A stretch of 31,287 nucleotides of DNA. Origin: CAYMQB01 sp964392665 (GTDB taxonomy: Bacteria > Hydrothermota > E44-bin80). Below the pieces are notes generated by a model, which had not been told where the DNA came from, did not search any database, and saw nothing but the letters and a program-made list of their open reading frames with translations. The DNA is taken from contig CAYMQB010000035.1 in NCBI GenBank assembly GCA_964392665.1, positions 1 to 31,287 of the forward strand. The letters run 5' to 3'. Each line of letters opens with the position of its first letter. Positions within the stretch are counted from its first letter, which is position 1. The translations under genes and the position numbers were made by a program. Of the stretch, positions 15,548 to 23,850 are shown piece by piece.

Positions 15548-15666
15548 GTCATCCTGAATTTATTTCAGGATTCCATAGTTTCAGGATTATTCGGGGATCT
15601 TGTTGTTTCAGCTAATTAGACCCTGAAAAGATACTGAAATTAATTCAGCACAAGGTTCAGGGTGAC
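15548..15666. repeat. MITE-like palindromic element, 119 bp
   Basis: The ends are GTCATCCTGAA (15548-15558) and TTCAGGGTGAC (15656-15666), an 11-bp inverted repeat with one mismatch. Internal hairpins include CCTGAA/TTCAGG near the left end and CCCTGAA/TTCAGGG (15621-15627 with 15656-15662) on the right. There is no open reading frame. It occupies most of the gap between the ATPase promoter and the DUF2520 gene. A truncated relative is at 10667-10696. Confidence 0.65.
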
Positions 15667-15681
15667 GCACGTTTATTTCTA

Positions 15682-15710
15682 TTGATTTTAAACGGTAGTT
15701 GTGGTAATTT
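15682..15710 (+). promoter_or_regulatory. Promoter of the DUF2520 gene (leaderless geometry)
   Basis: TTGATT (15682-15687) and TAATTT (15705-15710) have a 17-nt spacer. The ATG at 15717 is only 6 nt beyond the -10 box, so transcription would begin at or next to the start codon. Confidence 0.55.
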
Positions 15711-15716
15711 AGGAAT

Positions 15717-16601
15717 ATGAAAAAGAAAATCATTTTTATTGGTGCGGGCGAAGTTGCCTGGCATCTTTCCTGTGCTATTAGTAAAAAGGATTATGCGATT
15801 TCAGGTATTGCATCGAGGAAAAAGTTATCTGCAAAGAAGTTAGCCGATAAGTTCGATACTGCTTGGTCAGATAAACCAGAAGAGATTGTTAAAGATGCAG
15901 ATGTAATCTTCATTACAACTCCAGATGCAGAGGTTAGAGGTGTTGTTCAAAACCTTTGTTCAAGGAGAGTAATAAAGAGAAAACAACTTGTTATCCATAC
16001 GAGTGGGGTATTAGGTGTAGGGGAGATAAAGTGTGTTGAGAAATTCGGGGCGTTGGCACTTTCTATGCACCCGGGTTTTCCCTTTTCGTCAAAGTCTTAC
16101 AAAAAAGATGAACTGATGGGAGTATTTTTTGTGCTTGAAGGCAGTAAGAAAGCAGTCAGAATGGGGAAAGAGATTGTGCATAAACTTGGAGCAAGGTCAC
16201 TTATGATAGAAGAAAAAAGCAAAGCGCTTTACCACTTAGCGCTTATTTTTGCTTCGAATTTTTTTGTCGGTGTTGAGGATATGTCGATTGAACTACTCGG
16301 AAAATGCGGAATAAAAAAGAATGATGCATTGAAGCTGCTTCAAACCCTTGTTCAGGCAACAGAGAAGAACATTTTTGAGAAGGGAACGCTTAATGCACTT
16401 ACAGGTCCGGTAGAGCGGGGTGATATAGAAACAATAGAAAAACATCTTAAATTACTTATAAAACAAAAGCGATCGTATGACAAAATATACAGAGAGATTT
16501 CAAAACATTTGATTGTAATGGTTGAAGAGAAAGGGAATATTGAGGAGGGGAAGATAAAGACGATAAAGGATTTCCTAAAAGACAAAAAGGTTAAAACATA
16601 A
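15717..16601 (+). CDS. Rossmann-fold/DUF2520 oxidoreductase-like protein
   Basis: The 294-residue protein begins with a dinucleotide-binding strand-loop-helix (KKIIFIGAGEVAWHLSCAIS, GxGxxA form) and the IFITTPDAEV strand typical of NADP-dependent 6-phosphogluconate/pyrroline-carboxylate reductase-like Rossmann domains. The second half is the all-helical DUF2520 dimerisation domain, with the hallmark NALTGPVERGD (about 220-231) and HPGFPF earlier. Family members are widespread but uncharacterised; some are annotated as F420-dependent NADP oxidoreductase-like, which is not proof of function. Only a poorly spaced AGGA precedes ATG 15717, and the promoter lies directly in front, suggesting a leaderless mRNA. 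It is convergent with the long minus-strand cluster. Confidence 0.88.
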   Translation: MKKKIIFIGAGEVAWHLSCAISKKDYAISGIASRKKLSAKKLADKFDTAWSDKPEEIVKDADVIFITTPDAEVRGVVQNLCSRRVIKRKQLVIHTSGVLGVGEIKCVEKFGALALSMHPGFPFSSKSYKKDELMGVFFVLEGSKKAVRMGKEIVHKLGARSLMIEEKSKALYHLALIFASNFFVGVEDMSIELLGKCGIKKNDALKLLQTLVQATEKNIFEKGTLNALTGPVERGDIETIEKHLKLLIKQKRSYDKIYREISKHLIVMVEEKGNIEEGKIKTIKDFLKDKKVKT

Positions 16602-16687
16602 AAAGTAACAGGCGAGATGCTCTATTGACCGCTCCTATATCACCAGTAAAAATTTCTTTGAGTAATTTGCGATTTTGTGGTGAAAAC

Positions 16688-18340
16688 CTATTTTAGTTTG
16701 TTCTTTACTTCGTCATTCTCTGGGTTGAGTTCGATTGACTTTCGCCACATCTCGGTTGCTTTTTCTATATCACCCAGTTTTTCGTAGACGCCCCCAAGAT
16801 GTTCGTAAATTATAGGGTCCTGGGCATATTTTGTTGCCTTTATTAGCAGTTCTTTTGCTCTGTTCAAGCTTCCCAGTTTAAAATACAGCCACCCAAGGCT
16901 ATCTATGTAATATCCATTAAGTGAATCGATTGCAATAGCCCTGTTGATTAGTCTTTCTGCTTCTTCAAGATTCCTATTATGTTCAACAAATAAGTAACCT
17001 AACGCATTGAATGTATTTCCACTCAGGGTATCCAGGTCCAAAACCCTTCTGTATGCGTATTCGGCAGAATCTATATCATCCAGTTTTTCGAATACGAATC
17101 CAAGAGTATACCAGGCTCTGACATAATCGGGGTTCTCATCAACACTTTTGTGCAGGAATGTATTCGCAGTTTCGTATTGTTTCTCGCCATAGAAGTGTGT
17201 ACCGGCAGAAAAATAGATATCTTCCGGTTTCATACCCTTTTGTTGCAAATCGAGGAACAAGGACAGTAAGCTTTCCTCGTCATTTTCCCTTATACTTATG
17301 AAGAAAAGATACTCCAGATTGGGAGTAAAATCGGGATTCAACTTCAGAGAATGATTAAATTCACTCTTTGCTTTTTCGATTTCATTACCTTCATAATAAA
17401 GACGTCCAAGAAAATGATGGATATACGCATCTCTTGGCAATAGTCCGGATAGAAGGAGATATTGCTCAAGAGCGTTTTCTCTATTACCGAGTTTGTAGTA
17501 GGCATATGCAAGCTGTTTTCTAACACTACTTTCGGTTGGGGAATCCTGCAGAATTTTAATAGACAAATCTCTCACCTCGCTCCAATTACCTTTCATTAAA
17601 TCGAATTCAATGATCCTTTTTCTAAGATTCAAGTTTTGCGGGTTTAGAAGCGAAGCCCTTTTATAAAAGATTACCGAACTGTCCGGCAACTTTTTTATCT
17701 CGTAGATAATTCCAATTCCAAGCCAGGCAGGATAATACAGAGAATCAATTGCGAGTGCTTCCTTGAATTCTTGTATAGCCAATGAAAGATTATTTAGTCT
17801 TCCATAAAGGTCCCCCAGTTGAGTGTGGACTTTCAGGTCAAATGGATATCTCTTTTTCAATGCTTGCAGGAGAGAAATTGCATCATTCATCATATTGGAT
17901 TCTCTCAGTAATTGTGCCAAATTTAGAACAAGGAAATAATTTGTTGTGTCTGATAAAGCCTTTCCATAGAAGGAAATTGCCTTATTAAAATGTCCCTCCT
18001 CTTTTGCCTTGTTTCCGAGTATTATATATAGATTCTTATCCTCAGCACCATTCCTGATTGATTTTTCAGCGTATTTCTGTGCTTCTGAATAGTTACCGAT
18101 TTTTACCAGAGCGAATGCAATATCAGATTGAATTTCGGGGTTATCGGGACTGAAGATTAAAGCTTCCCTATACTCCAAAACAGCAAGGCTGTCGCTACCC
18201 TGCTGTTCATAAAATTGTCCCAGGGTGTAGTGTTCCAAGGCAGCCTGTGAAAATTGCGATTCTTGCTTTACTTCTTTTGCGCATTCGAGAGTTAGGAGAG
18301 AAAAAAATAACAGAAGTATTGATGAAATGGATTTATACAA
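16688..18340 (-). CDS. TPR-repeat protein, probably exported
   Basis: The 550-residue protein begins with a signal-like sequence (MYKSISSILLLFFSLLTLEC). The Cys could be lipidated, but Glu at -1 is unusual for a lipobox. The rest is made of about a dozen or more tetratricopeptide repeats, each with the W-G-Y-A-P-like pattern. The clearest are LGQFYEQQGSDSLAVLEYRE, LGIIYEIKKLPDSSVIFYK, LGFVFEKLDDIDSAEYAYR, LGWLYFKLGSLNRAKELL and LGGVYEKLGDIEKATEMWR. It is a protein-protein scaffold with no catalytic domain. The start is TTG 18340, 17 nt after the nuclease gene, with a weak ribosome site. It is the last gene of the long minus-strand cluster. Partner unknown. Confidence 0.85.
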   Translation of the reverse strand: MYKSISSILLLFFSLLTLECAKEVKQESQFSQAALEHYTLGQFYEQQGSDSLAVLEYREALIFSPDNPEIQSDIAFALVKIGNYSEAQKYAEKSIRNGAEDKNLYIILGNKAKEEGHFNKAISFYGKALSDTTNYFLVLNLAQLLRESNMMNDAISLLQALKKRYPFDLKVHTQLGDLYGRLNNLSLAIQEFKEALAIDSLYYPAWLGIGIIYEIKKLPDSSVIFYKRASLLNPQNLNLRKRIIEFDLMKGNWSEVRDLSIKILQDSPTESSVRKQLAYAYYKLGNRENALEQYLLLSGLLPRDAYIHHFLGRLYYEGNEIEKAKSEFNHSLKLNPDFTPNLEYLFFISIRENDEESLLSLFLDLQQKGMKPEDIYFSAGTHFYGEKQYETANTFLHKSVDENPDYVRAWYTLGFVFEKLDDIDSAEYAYRRVLDLDTLSGNTFNALGYLFVEHNRNLEEAERLINRAIAIDSLNGYYIDSLGWLYFKLGSLNRAKELLIKATKYAQDPIIYEHLGGVYEKLGDIEKATEMWRKSIELNPENDEVKNKLK

Positions 18341-18357
18341 GGTTTAGAACTCTTATT

Positions 18358-18840
18358 TCAAAGTTTATACTTTCCAAAATCCTCAAGGTCCATATTCTTT
18401 ACATATTCTTTAAGAGCTTTCTTCTTCAGTTCTTTATCTAATTCGATTGAAGTTCCGCTTGTTTTCATAACCTCTTCCTCTACGAAAATGGGAACCTTCA
18501 TTCTTAGTGCTATGGCAATGGAATCGCTTGGTCGGGCATCTATTTCGAATAGTTCATCATCCTTTTTCAGGATCAAGGTTGCAAAGAAAGTATCGTTTTC
18601 GATCTTGTTAACAACAATTTTAAGAAGTTTGATATTCATTCCAACAAGCACATTTTTTATAAGGTCATGGGTTAAAGGTCTGGCAAGGTGTGTACCCTCG
18701 AGTTCCCTTGCTATTGCGTTTGCTTCTACGGGTCCAATCCATATAGGTAAGACCATATCACCCTCAACCTCTTTGAGAAATATTATGGGAGTTTTACTTA
18801 CCTGGTCTATTGCCAGCGCGGAAACCTTCACTTCTATCAT
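18358..18840 (-). CDS. Bifunctional nuclease family protein (DUF151)
   Basis: The 160-residue protein is a DUF151/BFN family member. The diagnostic opening is MIEVKVSALAIDQVSKTPII, followed by LPIWIGPVEANAIARELEG (about 31-49), the PLTHDLIKNVL helix and ARPSDSIAIALRMKVPIFV (about 101-119). Plant homologues have been reported with both RNase and DNase activity; bacterial roles are unclear. The acidic tail after residue 130 resembles UvrB/UvrC-type extensions only weakly. It begins 1 nt after the DUF3307 stop codon, so the two are co-translated. Family assignment is firm; activity is inferred. Confidence 0.93.
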   Translation of the reverse strand: MIEVKVSALAIDQVSKTPIIFLKEVEGDMVLPIWIGPVEANAIARELEGTHLARPLTHDLIKNVLVGMNIKLLKIVVNKIENDTFFATLILKKDDELFEIDARPSDSIAIALRMKVPIFVEEEVMKTSGTSIELDKELKKKALKEYVKNMDLEDFGKYKL

Positions 18841-18841
18841 T

Positions 18842-19558
18842 CTAAATTCCTATACTTAATGCGATTTTAAGCAAAAATCCTGCCACAAGGGCAAAAATAA
18901 GATCCAATATAAGATCGAGTGCACCTATCTTATACTTTTTCCTTAAAATAGATAAATATGCTCTCGGAAGAAGCGCAATCAGGATAAAGAGATAGTAGAA
19001 ACTTCCTAGAACCGTGAAAGTTGTTATTGCAGCCCTTTCCAGAAATTCGATAATCTTCAAATTCCAGCCAGGAAATGCAACGGGTAAGTTGAAAGAAGTT
19101 TTTATCGAGAGGATAAGATACAAAACACCGTATGTCACGGCAATATACACAGAGATAAATATCATAAAAGTGGTATTGCCATAAAGGGGTATAGATGCAC
19201 CATAGTGAGGAGACGAGGGAACTGAGATGGAAATTAACCAGCAGGCAGCTATGTGTATAATCTGGTCTAAAAGAAAAAATATGAAACCAACCTTTTTTAC
19301 TTTTGGATTGATCGATAATTTTGCCTTGTCGACCAAAATATGGAAGGCAATGTTCAAGAAAAGATACAACCAGAGAATAGGATAATGTGAAAGATATGGA
19401 ATCGCCATGATGCATATGAGAATTCCCGCAATAGAACCATGCAGTATCACACCCCAGGGATATTTTACTTTTATCTTAAAAATGGTGTCTGTTTGTAAAG
19501 TAAAATCACCAATGAAGTGACCTGCTAAAAGACGCCAGAATAGGAATGTGAATTGCAT
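18842..19558 (-). CDS. DUF3307 membrane protein
   Basis: This polytopic membrane protein of 238 residues has the DUF3307 signature FLFWRLLAGHFIGDFTLQTD at the N-terminus, in which the H-x3-D polar pair is conserved. Five or six hydrophobic helices follow, and the motif AFHILVDKAKL carries a second conserved His-x3-Asp. These paired His/Asp motifs resemble membrane-bound metal-dependent hydrolases, but no activity is known. The start is ATG 19558, one nucleotide after the rplI stop; a TTG at 19579 is also in frame but would overlap rplI. It is co-transcribed with ribosomal genes upstream and the DUF151 gene downstream. Confidence 0.88.
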   Translation of the reverse strand: MQFTFLFWRLLAGHFIGDFTLQTDTIFKIKVKYPWGVILHGSIAGILICIMAIPYLSHYPILWLYLFLNIAFHILVDKAKLSINPKVKKVGFIFFLLDQIIHIAACWLISISVPSSPHYGASIPLYGNTTFMIFISVYIAVTYGVLYLILSIKTSFNLPVAFPGWNLKIIEFLERAAITTFTVLGSFYYLFILIALLPRAYLSILRKKYKIGALDLILDLIFALVAGFLLKIALSIGI

Positions 19559-19559
19559 T

Positions 19560-20009
19560 TTATACCGACTCGCTAACAACCCATAGCTTTATAGAAGCCT
19601 GAACTTCCGGATGCAGTTTTATAGGTATGGTGTAAACACCAAGGCTTTTAATGGGTTCTGAAAGGACGATTTTCTTTTTATCGATTTCGTATCCTTCCTT
19701 CTTGAGAAGTTCATTAATATCGGAAGATGTTACTGACCCGAACAGTTTTTCGTTTTCACCTGCTTTAACCACCGATGTTATAGAAAGAGTATTGAGTTTC
19801 AGAGCAAACTTTTCCGCTTCTTTTTTTGAACGCTGATACTGGATTGTTTTTAGTTTTTTAATTGATTCGAATTTCTTCATATTTCCTGGTGTGTATGAAA
19901 GAGCCTTTTTCTTAAGAAGAAGGTAGTTTCTTGCATATCCACCAGCAACATTAACCACATCACCTTCTTCCCCCAATTTACCAATGTTTTCAAGTAAGAT
20001 TACTTTCAT
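19560..20009 (-). CDS. rplI: 50S ribosomal protein L9
   Basis: bL9 is a two-domain protein joined by a long helix, bound near the L1 stalk. The 149-residue length is typical. The N-terminal domain shows MKVILLENIGKLGEEGDVV and the canonical VAGGYARNYLLLKKKA. The connecting helix runs through about residues 45-75, and the C-terminal domain has KLFGSVTSSDINELL. It lies in the rpsF-ssb-rpsR-rplI order usual for bacteria, followed 1 nt later by a DUF3307 gene rather than dnaB. Confidence 0.98.
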   Translation of the reverse strand: MKVILLENIGKLGEEGDVVNVAGGYARNYLLLKKKALSYTPGNMKKFESIKKLKTIQYQRSKKEAEKFALKLNTLSITSVVKAGENEKLFGSVTSSDINELLKKEGYEIDKKKIVLSEPIKSLGVYTIPIKLHPEVQASIKLWVVSESV

Positions 20010-20058
20010 AGTTTTTCCCTCGTTATTAATTTACTCACCTATTATGGGGTTCATTATG

Positions 20059-20283
20059 CTAAATTGAAAACTCAGCACCGTAGGGCAAAAGAGCCATTTC
20101 TCTCGCCATCTTTATTGCTTTGGATATTTCTCTCTGATGTTTTGCACAGACCGATGTAAATCTTCTTGGTAGTATTTTGCCCCTGTCGGTTAAAAACCTT
20201 TTTAGAAGCTCGATATCCTTGTAATCGATCTTTTTTGAAGGGTCTTGACAGAATTTGCATTTTCTAATTCTTTCTTTGAACAT
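20059..20283 (-). CDS. rpsR: 30S ribosomal protein S18
   Basis: bS18 binds S6 and the central domain of 16S rRNA. The product has 74 residues. C9 and C12 (CKFC) with C46 and H49 (CAKH) form a putative zinc site, so this is the zinc-containing form of S18, which many bacteria have lost. Conserved segments are IDYKDIELLKRFLTDRGKIL and the RRFTSVCAKHQREISKAIK helix. A GGAGG-type site precedes ATG 20283. Confidence 0.98.
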   Translation of the reverse strand: MFKERIRKCKFCQDPSKKIDYKDIELLKRFLTDRGKILPRRFTSVCAKHQREISKAIKMAREMALLPYGAEFSI

Positions 20284-20407
20284 TTATTCACCTCCATCGA
20301 AACATTTTATCCATAGATATTTACGAACAGTCAGTGTGGAGTATCCGGAATTCATATCACAATATATCGTTATCAATATGCACCTATGGTTTCATAATTT
20401 TTTTTTC

Positions 20408-20836
20408 TTAGAATGGTAAATCATCTTCAGGTTCCTGTTTTTCTGAAACTTCCTCGGTTTTTAAATCCTCCTGTCCTTCTTTAGATTCGAAGGAACCCTT
20501 TTCCAGATTCTGGATTCGGAAGGCACTGATTTCAACAATGTTCCTTCTTTGTCCTTCGGATTCCCAACTTCTGCTCTGTAACCTTCCTTCAACGAATACA
20601 GCACTCCCTTTATGCAGTGTTTCTCCAAACCTTTCTGCTTGCTCTCTCCAAACAGTTACTGGAATATAAGTAACACTTTTAGTCCAGTTACCACTTTTGT
20701 CTTTGTAAGATCTATCGCTTGCAATTCTGAATTTGAGTACAGGGACTCCGTCAGGAGTATAGCTAAGATTTGGATCGGCGGTGAGTCTTCCTGTCATTAA
20801 AATTTTATTTATTCTTGCCAATCTTAATTCACCCAT
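20408..20836 (-). CDS. ssb: Single-stranded DNA-binding protein
   Basis: SSB coats single-stranded DNA in replication and repair. The 142-residue protein has one OB fold (about 1-110) with MTGRLTADPNLSYTPDG, VPVLKFRIASDR, the aromatic DNA-contact pattern and GSAVFVEGRLQSRSWE. A Glu-rich linker and the acidic tip EPEDDLPF recruit partner proteins. AGGAGG stands 4 nt before ATG 20836. It is placed between rpsF and rpsR as in many bacteria, and is slightly shorter than E. coli SSB because its linker is short. Confidence 0.97.
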   Translation of the reverse strand: MGELRLARINKILMTGRLTADPNLSYTPDGVPVLKFRIASDRSYKDKSGNWTKSVTYIPVTVWREQAERFGETLHKGSAVFVEGRLQSRSWESEGQRRNIVEISAFRIQNLEKGSFESKEGQEDLKTEEVSEKQEPEDDLPF

Positions 20837-20874
20837 ATTTCCTCCTGTTTCTCAGCGACTACTTTCAGATGCTT

Positions 20875-21222
20875 TCATACTTTTTTTCCAACATCTTGTG
20901 TTTCATTTTCATATTGTGAGTATGGTATTTCAGTTTCGATATCGATATTCACAAGATTATTTCTTAAAACAAGGTTATTGAACTTGAAATAATCGGTAAA
21001 TGTCTTTATTTTCCCTGGCGCAAGTGTGAATTGTAGAACCACGAAAATACCGGTGTCCCTTTTTTTGACACCATAAGCCATTTTTTTTCTTCCCCATCTA
21101 TTAACCTCTATAACTTTACCCTGTTCGTTTGATATTATTTCCGTTATTTTACTAATTTCCTGTTCGATATCATCATTACTGCAGGTAGGATCAAAAATTA
21201 TTAATGTTTCGTAACCTTTCAA
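20875..21222 (-). CDS. rpsF: 30S ribosomal protein S6
   Basis: bS6 pairs with S18 on the platform of the small subunit. The 115-residue product begins MKGYETLIIFDPTCSNDDI and includes the family hallmark VIEVNRWGRKKMAYGVKKRD, with a short acidic C-terminal tail. The start codon is TTG 21222, with AGGAGG 7 nt upstream. It follows hppA by 15 nt with no terminator between them, so this ribosomal unit is probably fed at least partly by read-through from the upstream genes. Confidence 0.97.
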   Translation of the reverse strand: MKGYETLIIFDPTCSNDDIEQEISKITEIISNEQGKVIEVNRWGRKKMAYGVKKRDTGIFVVLQFTLAPGKIKTFTDYFKFNNLVLRNNLVNIDIETEIPYSQYENETQDVGKKV

Positions 21223-21237
21223 AACCTAACCTCCTTT

Positions 21238-23274
21238 TTAGCCAATTTTGGCAAAGATCGGTGCAAGAACCAGAGCAATAACACTCATAAGCTTTATCAA
21301 TATATTTATTGAAGGTCCTACCGTGTCCTTGAGTGGGTCACCAACCGTGTCTCCAATAACAGCTGCTTTGTGAGCAAAGCTTCCTTTTCCTCCGAAATGC
21401 CCCATCTCAATGAATTTCTTTGCATTATCGAGTGCTGCTCCTGTATTTGCTGTAAAAATACCAAGCATAAATCCTGTTATGAGTGCTCCCATTAGAAAAC
21501 CCGCAAGAGTAATTGGTCCGAAAAAGAGACCGATAACAACCGGAATAATAATAGCGAGAATACCAGGGATCATCATATTCTTAAGAGCTCCCACAGTCGC
21601 AATATTAACGCATCTTGTCGTATCAGGTTCTGCTTTGCCTTCTATCAAACCTTTTATTTCCTTAAACTGTCTTCTTACTTCTCCAACTATCCTGAATGCA
21701 ATTTTCGCAACCGCTCTTGCAAGGAGAGAGGAGAATAGAAAAGGAACCATACCTCCGATAAAAAGACCTGCTATGAGTTTTGGGTCAGCAAGATTCAATA
21801 TAAAAGCGCCTTTTATGGATGAAACAATTGCTATATATGCCGCGATAAGTCCTAAAGCTGCAAATGCTGCTGAACCGATAGCAAAACCTTTTCCAACTGC
21901 AGCCGTAGTGTTACCAATAGCATCCAGTTTATCGGTAATTGCTCTTATTTGCGGAGCAGAATTAGCCATTTGAGCAATTCCTCCTGCATTGTCAGCAACA
22001 GGACCGTATGAATCAACAGAAAGGGTGATACCAAGTATTGAAAGCATACCCAGTGCGGCAAGAGCCACTCCGTACATCCCAGCAGAATAGTAACTGGCAA
22101 CTGTAGCGAAAGCAATCACTACTGCGGGAATTAACGTTGACTGCATCCCGACCGAAAGTCCGTTTACAACAACAACTGCCGGACCGGTTTTTGCTGATTC
22201 GGCTAATTGTTTTACGATAGAAAATCTGTATGAAGTGAAAAATTCGCTCACAAGACCTATGATTAGCCCGGTGAAAATACCCGAAAATAGTGCCCAGAAT
22301 ATGCCTAAACTTGAGTAGAGTTTTCCATTCTCTGTATAAGATAATCCCATAAGTTTGACAGTTAGTAAACTCCCCGCTATCATAAGTACAGCGCTTATAT
22401 AAATGCCGATATTTAACGTTTTTTGAGGGTTTTTTGCTGGTAGTATCCTGACGGCAATGATTCCAACTATAGAACATATAATCCCTATTGAAGCAATAAG
22501 AATGGGAAATTCTACGAGTTTGCTTCCAATGAACGATAAACTTATACCTATTACTATGCAAGCAATGATTGATTCCACATATGATTCAAGTAAATCCGCT
22601 CCCAGTCCTGCTGTGTCTCCAACATTGTCTCCAACATTATCTGCTATTACGGCAGCATTTCTTGGATCGTCTTCAGGGATCCCCTCTTCTACCTTACCTA
22701 CAAGATCTGCACCCATATCCGCTGCCTTTGTGAAGATTCCGCCTCCTGCACGCGCAAAGAGTGCAAGCAATGATGCTCCCATAGCATAACCATTTATACT
22801 TAGAGGATTACCCTTAAACATAATGTAAACAGCCACAAATCCCAGCAATCCGATTCCGACAACAGAAAGTCCGGTTATTGAACCAGCAGAAAAGGAAACT
22901 ACAAATGCCTGTTTTAATCCTGCTGCTGCTGCTTGAGTAGTTCTTGAATTAGCTCTTGTCCCTATCCACATTGCGATATAGCCTGCCAGAGCTGAAACCA
23001 CAGCACCTATGAGGAATGATACAGCTGTTCGCCAGTCAACAGAGATATTTGCGAAGATACCGGTCAATATAAAAATTATCATTACAATAGCCAATACAAA
23101 TGAAACATAAAAATACTCCTTCTTCAAAAAAGTCTGAGCACCTTCCTGTATTGCTTTTGATATATTTACCATTAATTTATCTCCCGGATTTCTTCTCAGT
23201 ATGGAGAGGGTAAGGATAAATACGGTAAAGAGTGCAGCAAATGCCGCCAGGAGCGCTATATGGATTGTTTTCAT
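21238..23274 (-). CDS. hppA: Membrane ion-pumping pyrophosphatase
   Basis: This enzyme hydrolyses cytoplasmic pyrophosphate and pumps H+ or Na+ outward. The 678-residue, about 16-helix protein carries the substrate-binding segment KAADMGADLVGKVE (183-196), the EEGIPEDDPRN loop, then ADNVGDNVGD (211-220) and GLGADLLESY. A later metal-binding pair is VDSYGPVADNAGGIAQM (421-437), and the C-terminal block includes GDTVGDPLKDTVGPS. GNTTAAVGKGFAIG (455-468) has Ala where K+-independent enzymes carry Lys, so a K+-dependent type is predicted; H+ or Na+ specificity cannot be read safely. Its ATG overlaps the pth stop as ATGA. Its placement inside a translation-linked cluster is unusual. Confidence 0.96.
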   Translation of the reverse strand: MKTIHIALLAAFAALFTVFILTLSILRRNPGDKLMVNISKAIQEGAQTFLKKEYFYVSFVLAIVMIIFILTGIFANISVDWRTAVSFLIGAVVSALAGYIAMWIGTRANSRTTQAAAAGLKQAFVVSFSAGSITGLSVVGIGLLGFVAVYIMFKGNPLSINGYAMGASLLALFARAGGGIFTKAADMGADLVGKVEEGIPEDDPRNAAVIADNVGDNVGDTAGLGADLLESYVESIIACIVIGISLSFIGSKLVEFPILIASIGIICSIVGIIAVRILPAKNPQKTLNIGIYISAVLMIAGSLLTVKLMGLSYTENGKLYSSLGIFWALFSGIFTGLIIGLVSEFFTSYRFSIVKQLAESAKTGPAVVVVNGLSVGMQSTLIPAVVIAFATVASYYSAGMYGVALAALGMLSILGITLSVDSYGPVADNAGGIAQMANSAPQIRAITDKLDAIGNTTAAVGKGFAIGSAAFAALGLIAAYIAIVSSIKGAFILNLADPKLIAGLFIGGMVPFLFSSLLARAVAKIAFRIVGEVRRQFKEIKGLIEGKAEPDTTRCVNIATVGALKNMMIPGILAIIIPVVIGLFFGPITLAGFLMGALITGFMLGIFTANTGAALDNAKKFIEMGHFGGKGSFAHKAAVIGDTVGDPLKDTVGPSINILIKLMSVIALVLAPIFAKIG

Positions 23275-23849
23275 TGGCTTTTTTTATTTGTCAGATTCAT
23301 TGCTCTATCGATACCATGTTTTGCCCAGGTTCTAATGCAGCTAACAGAATTATCGATAATTTCTGGAAGACATTTTTTTTCTTCATTCAGAAAATTCAAC
23401 AGAACATATTCACTAAGTGGCAAATCACCGGAAGGATTTCCTATGCCGATACGAAGTCTTGGAAAAGCTTCGCTTGAAATGTGGTAAATTACAGAGGCGA
23501 GACCTTTATGACCACCATCGGAACCGCTCTTTCTTAGACGAATGGTTCCGAAAGGAAGATTCGCATCATCCAATACTACAATTAGGTCATTTGGGTTAAC
23601 ATCAAAGTAATTTATTGCTTCGTTCACAGCAACACCTGAAAGGTTCATAAATGTTAAGGGTTTTATCAGGTAAAGGAGTGTGTCGTTTACAGAAAATTCA
23701 CCGAAAAGGAATTCACCCTTGCCTGCTTTTAGTGCCAAACCTTCCTGCTTTAACATTTTGTTTATAACCATAACACCTAAGTTGTGCCTTGAATAAATAT
23801 ATTGCACTCCAGGATTACAAAGACCACAGATGAGTTTTTTATCGGAGAT
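23271..23849 (-). CDS. pth: Peptidyl-tRNA hydrolase, apparent ATC start
   Basis: Pth recycles peptidyl-tRNAs dropped by ribosomes. Homology begins well before any canonical start: the frame reads ISDKKLICGLCNPGVQYIYS then RHNLG, which aligns with the family N-terminus, including catalytic Asn (NPG) and His (RHN). The catalytic Asp is in VVLDDANLP. In this frame an upstream TAG is followed by no ATG, GTG or TTG until GTG 23807, which would delete the Asn. ATC 23849 lies 8 nt after AGGAGG and 1 nt after the rplY stop; it gives 192 residues, close to the 194 of E. coli Pth. So an ATC start, or an assembly error at that base, is likely. The 3' end overlaps hppA by 4 nt. Confidence 0.9.
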   Translation of the reverse strand: MSDKKLICGLCNPGVQYIYSRHNLGVMVINKMLKQEGLALKAGKGEFLFGEFSVNDTLLYLIKPLTFMNLSGVAVNEAINYFDVNPNDLIVVLDDANLPFGTIRLRKSGSDGGHKGLASVIYHISSEAFPRLRIGIGNPSGDLPLSEYVLLNFLNEEKKCLPEIIDNSVSCIRTWAKHGIDRAMNLTNKKSQ

Positions 23850-23850
23850 A

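Noticed and set aside
16640..16683. Possible bidirectional terminator between the DUF2520 and TPR genes
   Set aside because: TCACCA/TGGTGA can pair over a loop of more than 30 nt, but there is no T-run on either strand.
21410..21973. 187-residue open frame on the plus strand
   Set aside because: It is an antisense shadow of hppA; its Ala/Pro/Ile-rich sequence mirrors the membrane helices on the other strand.
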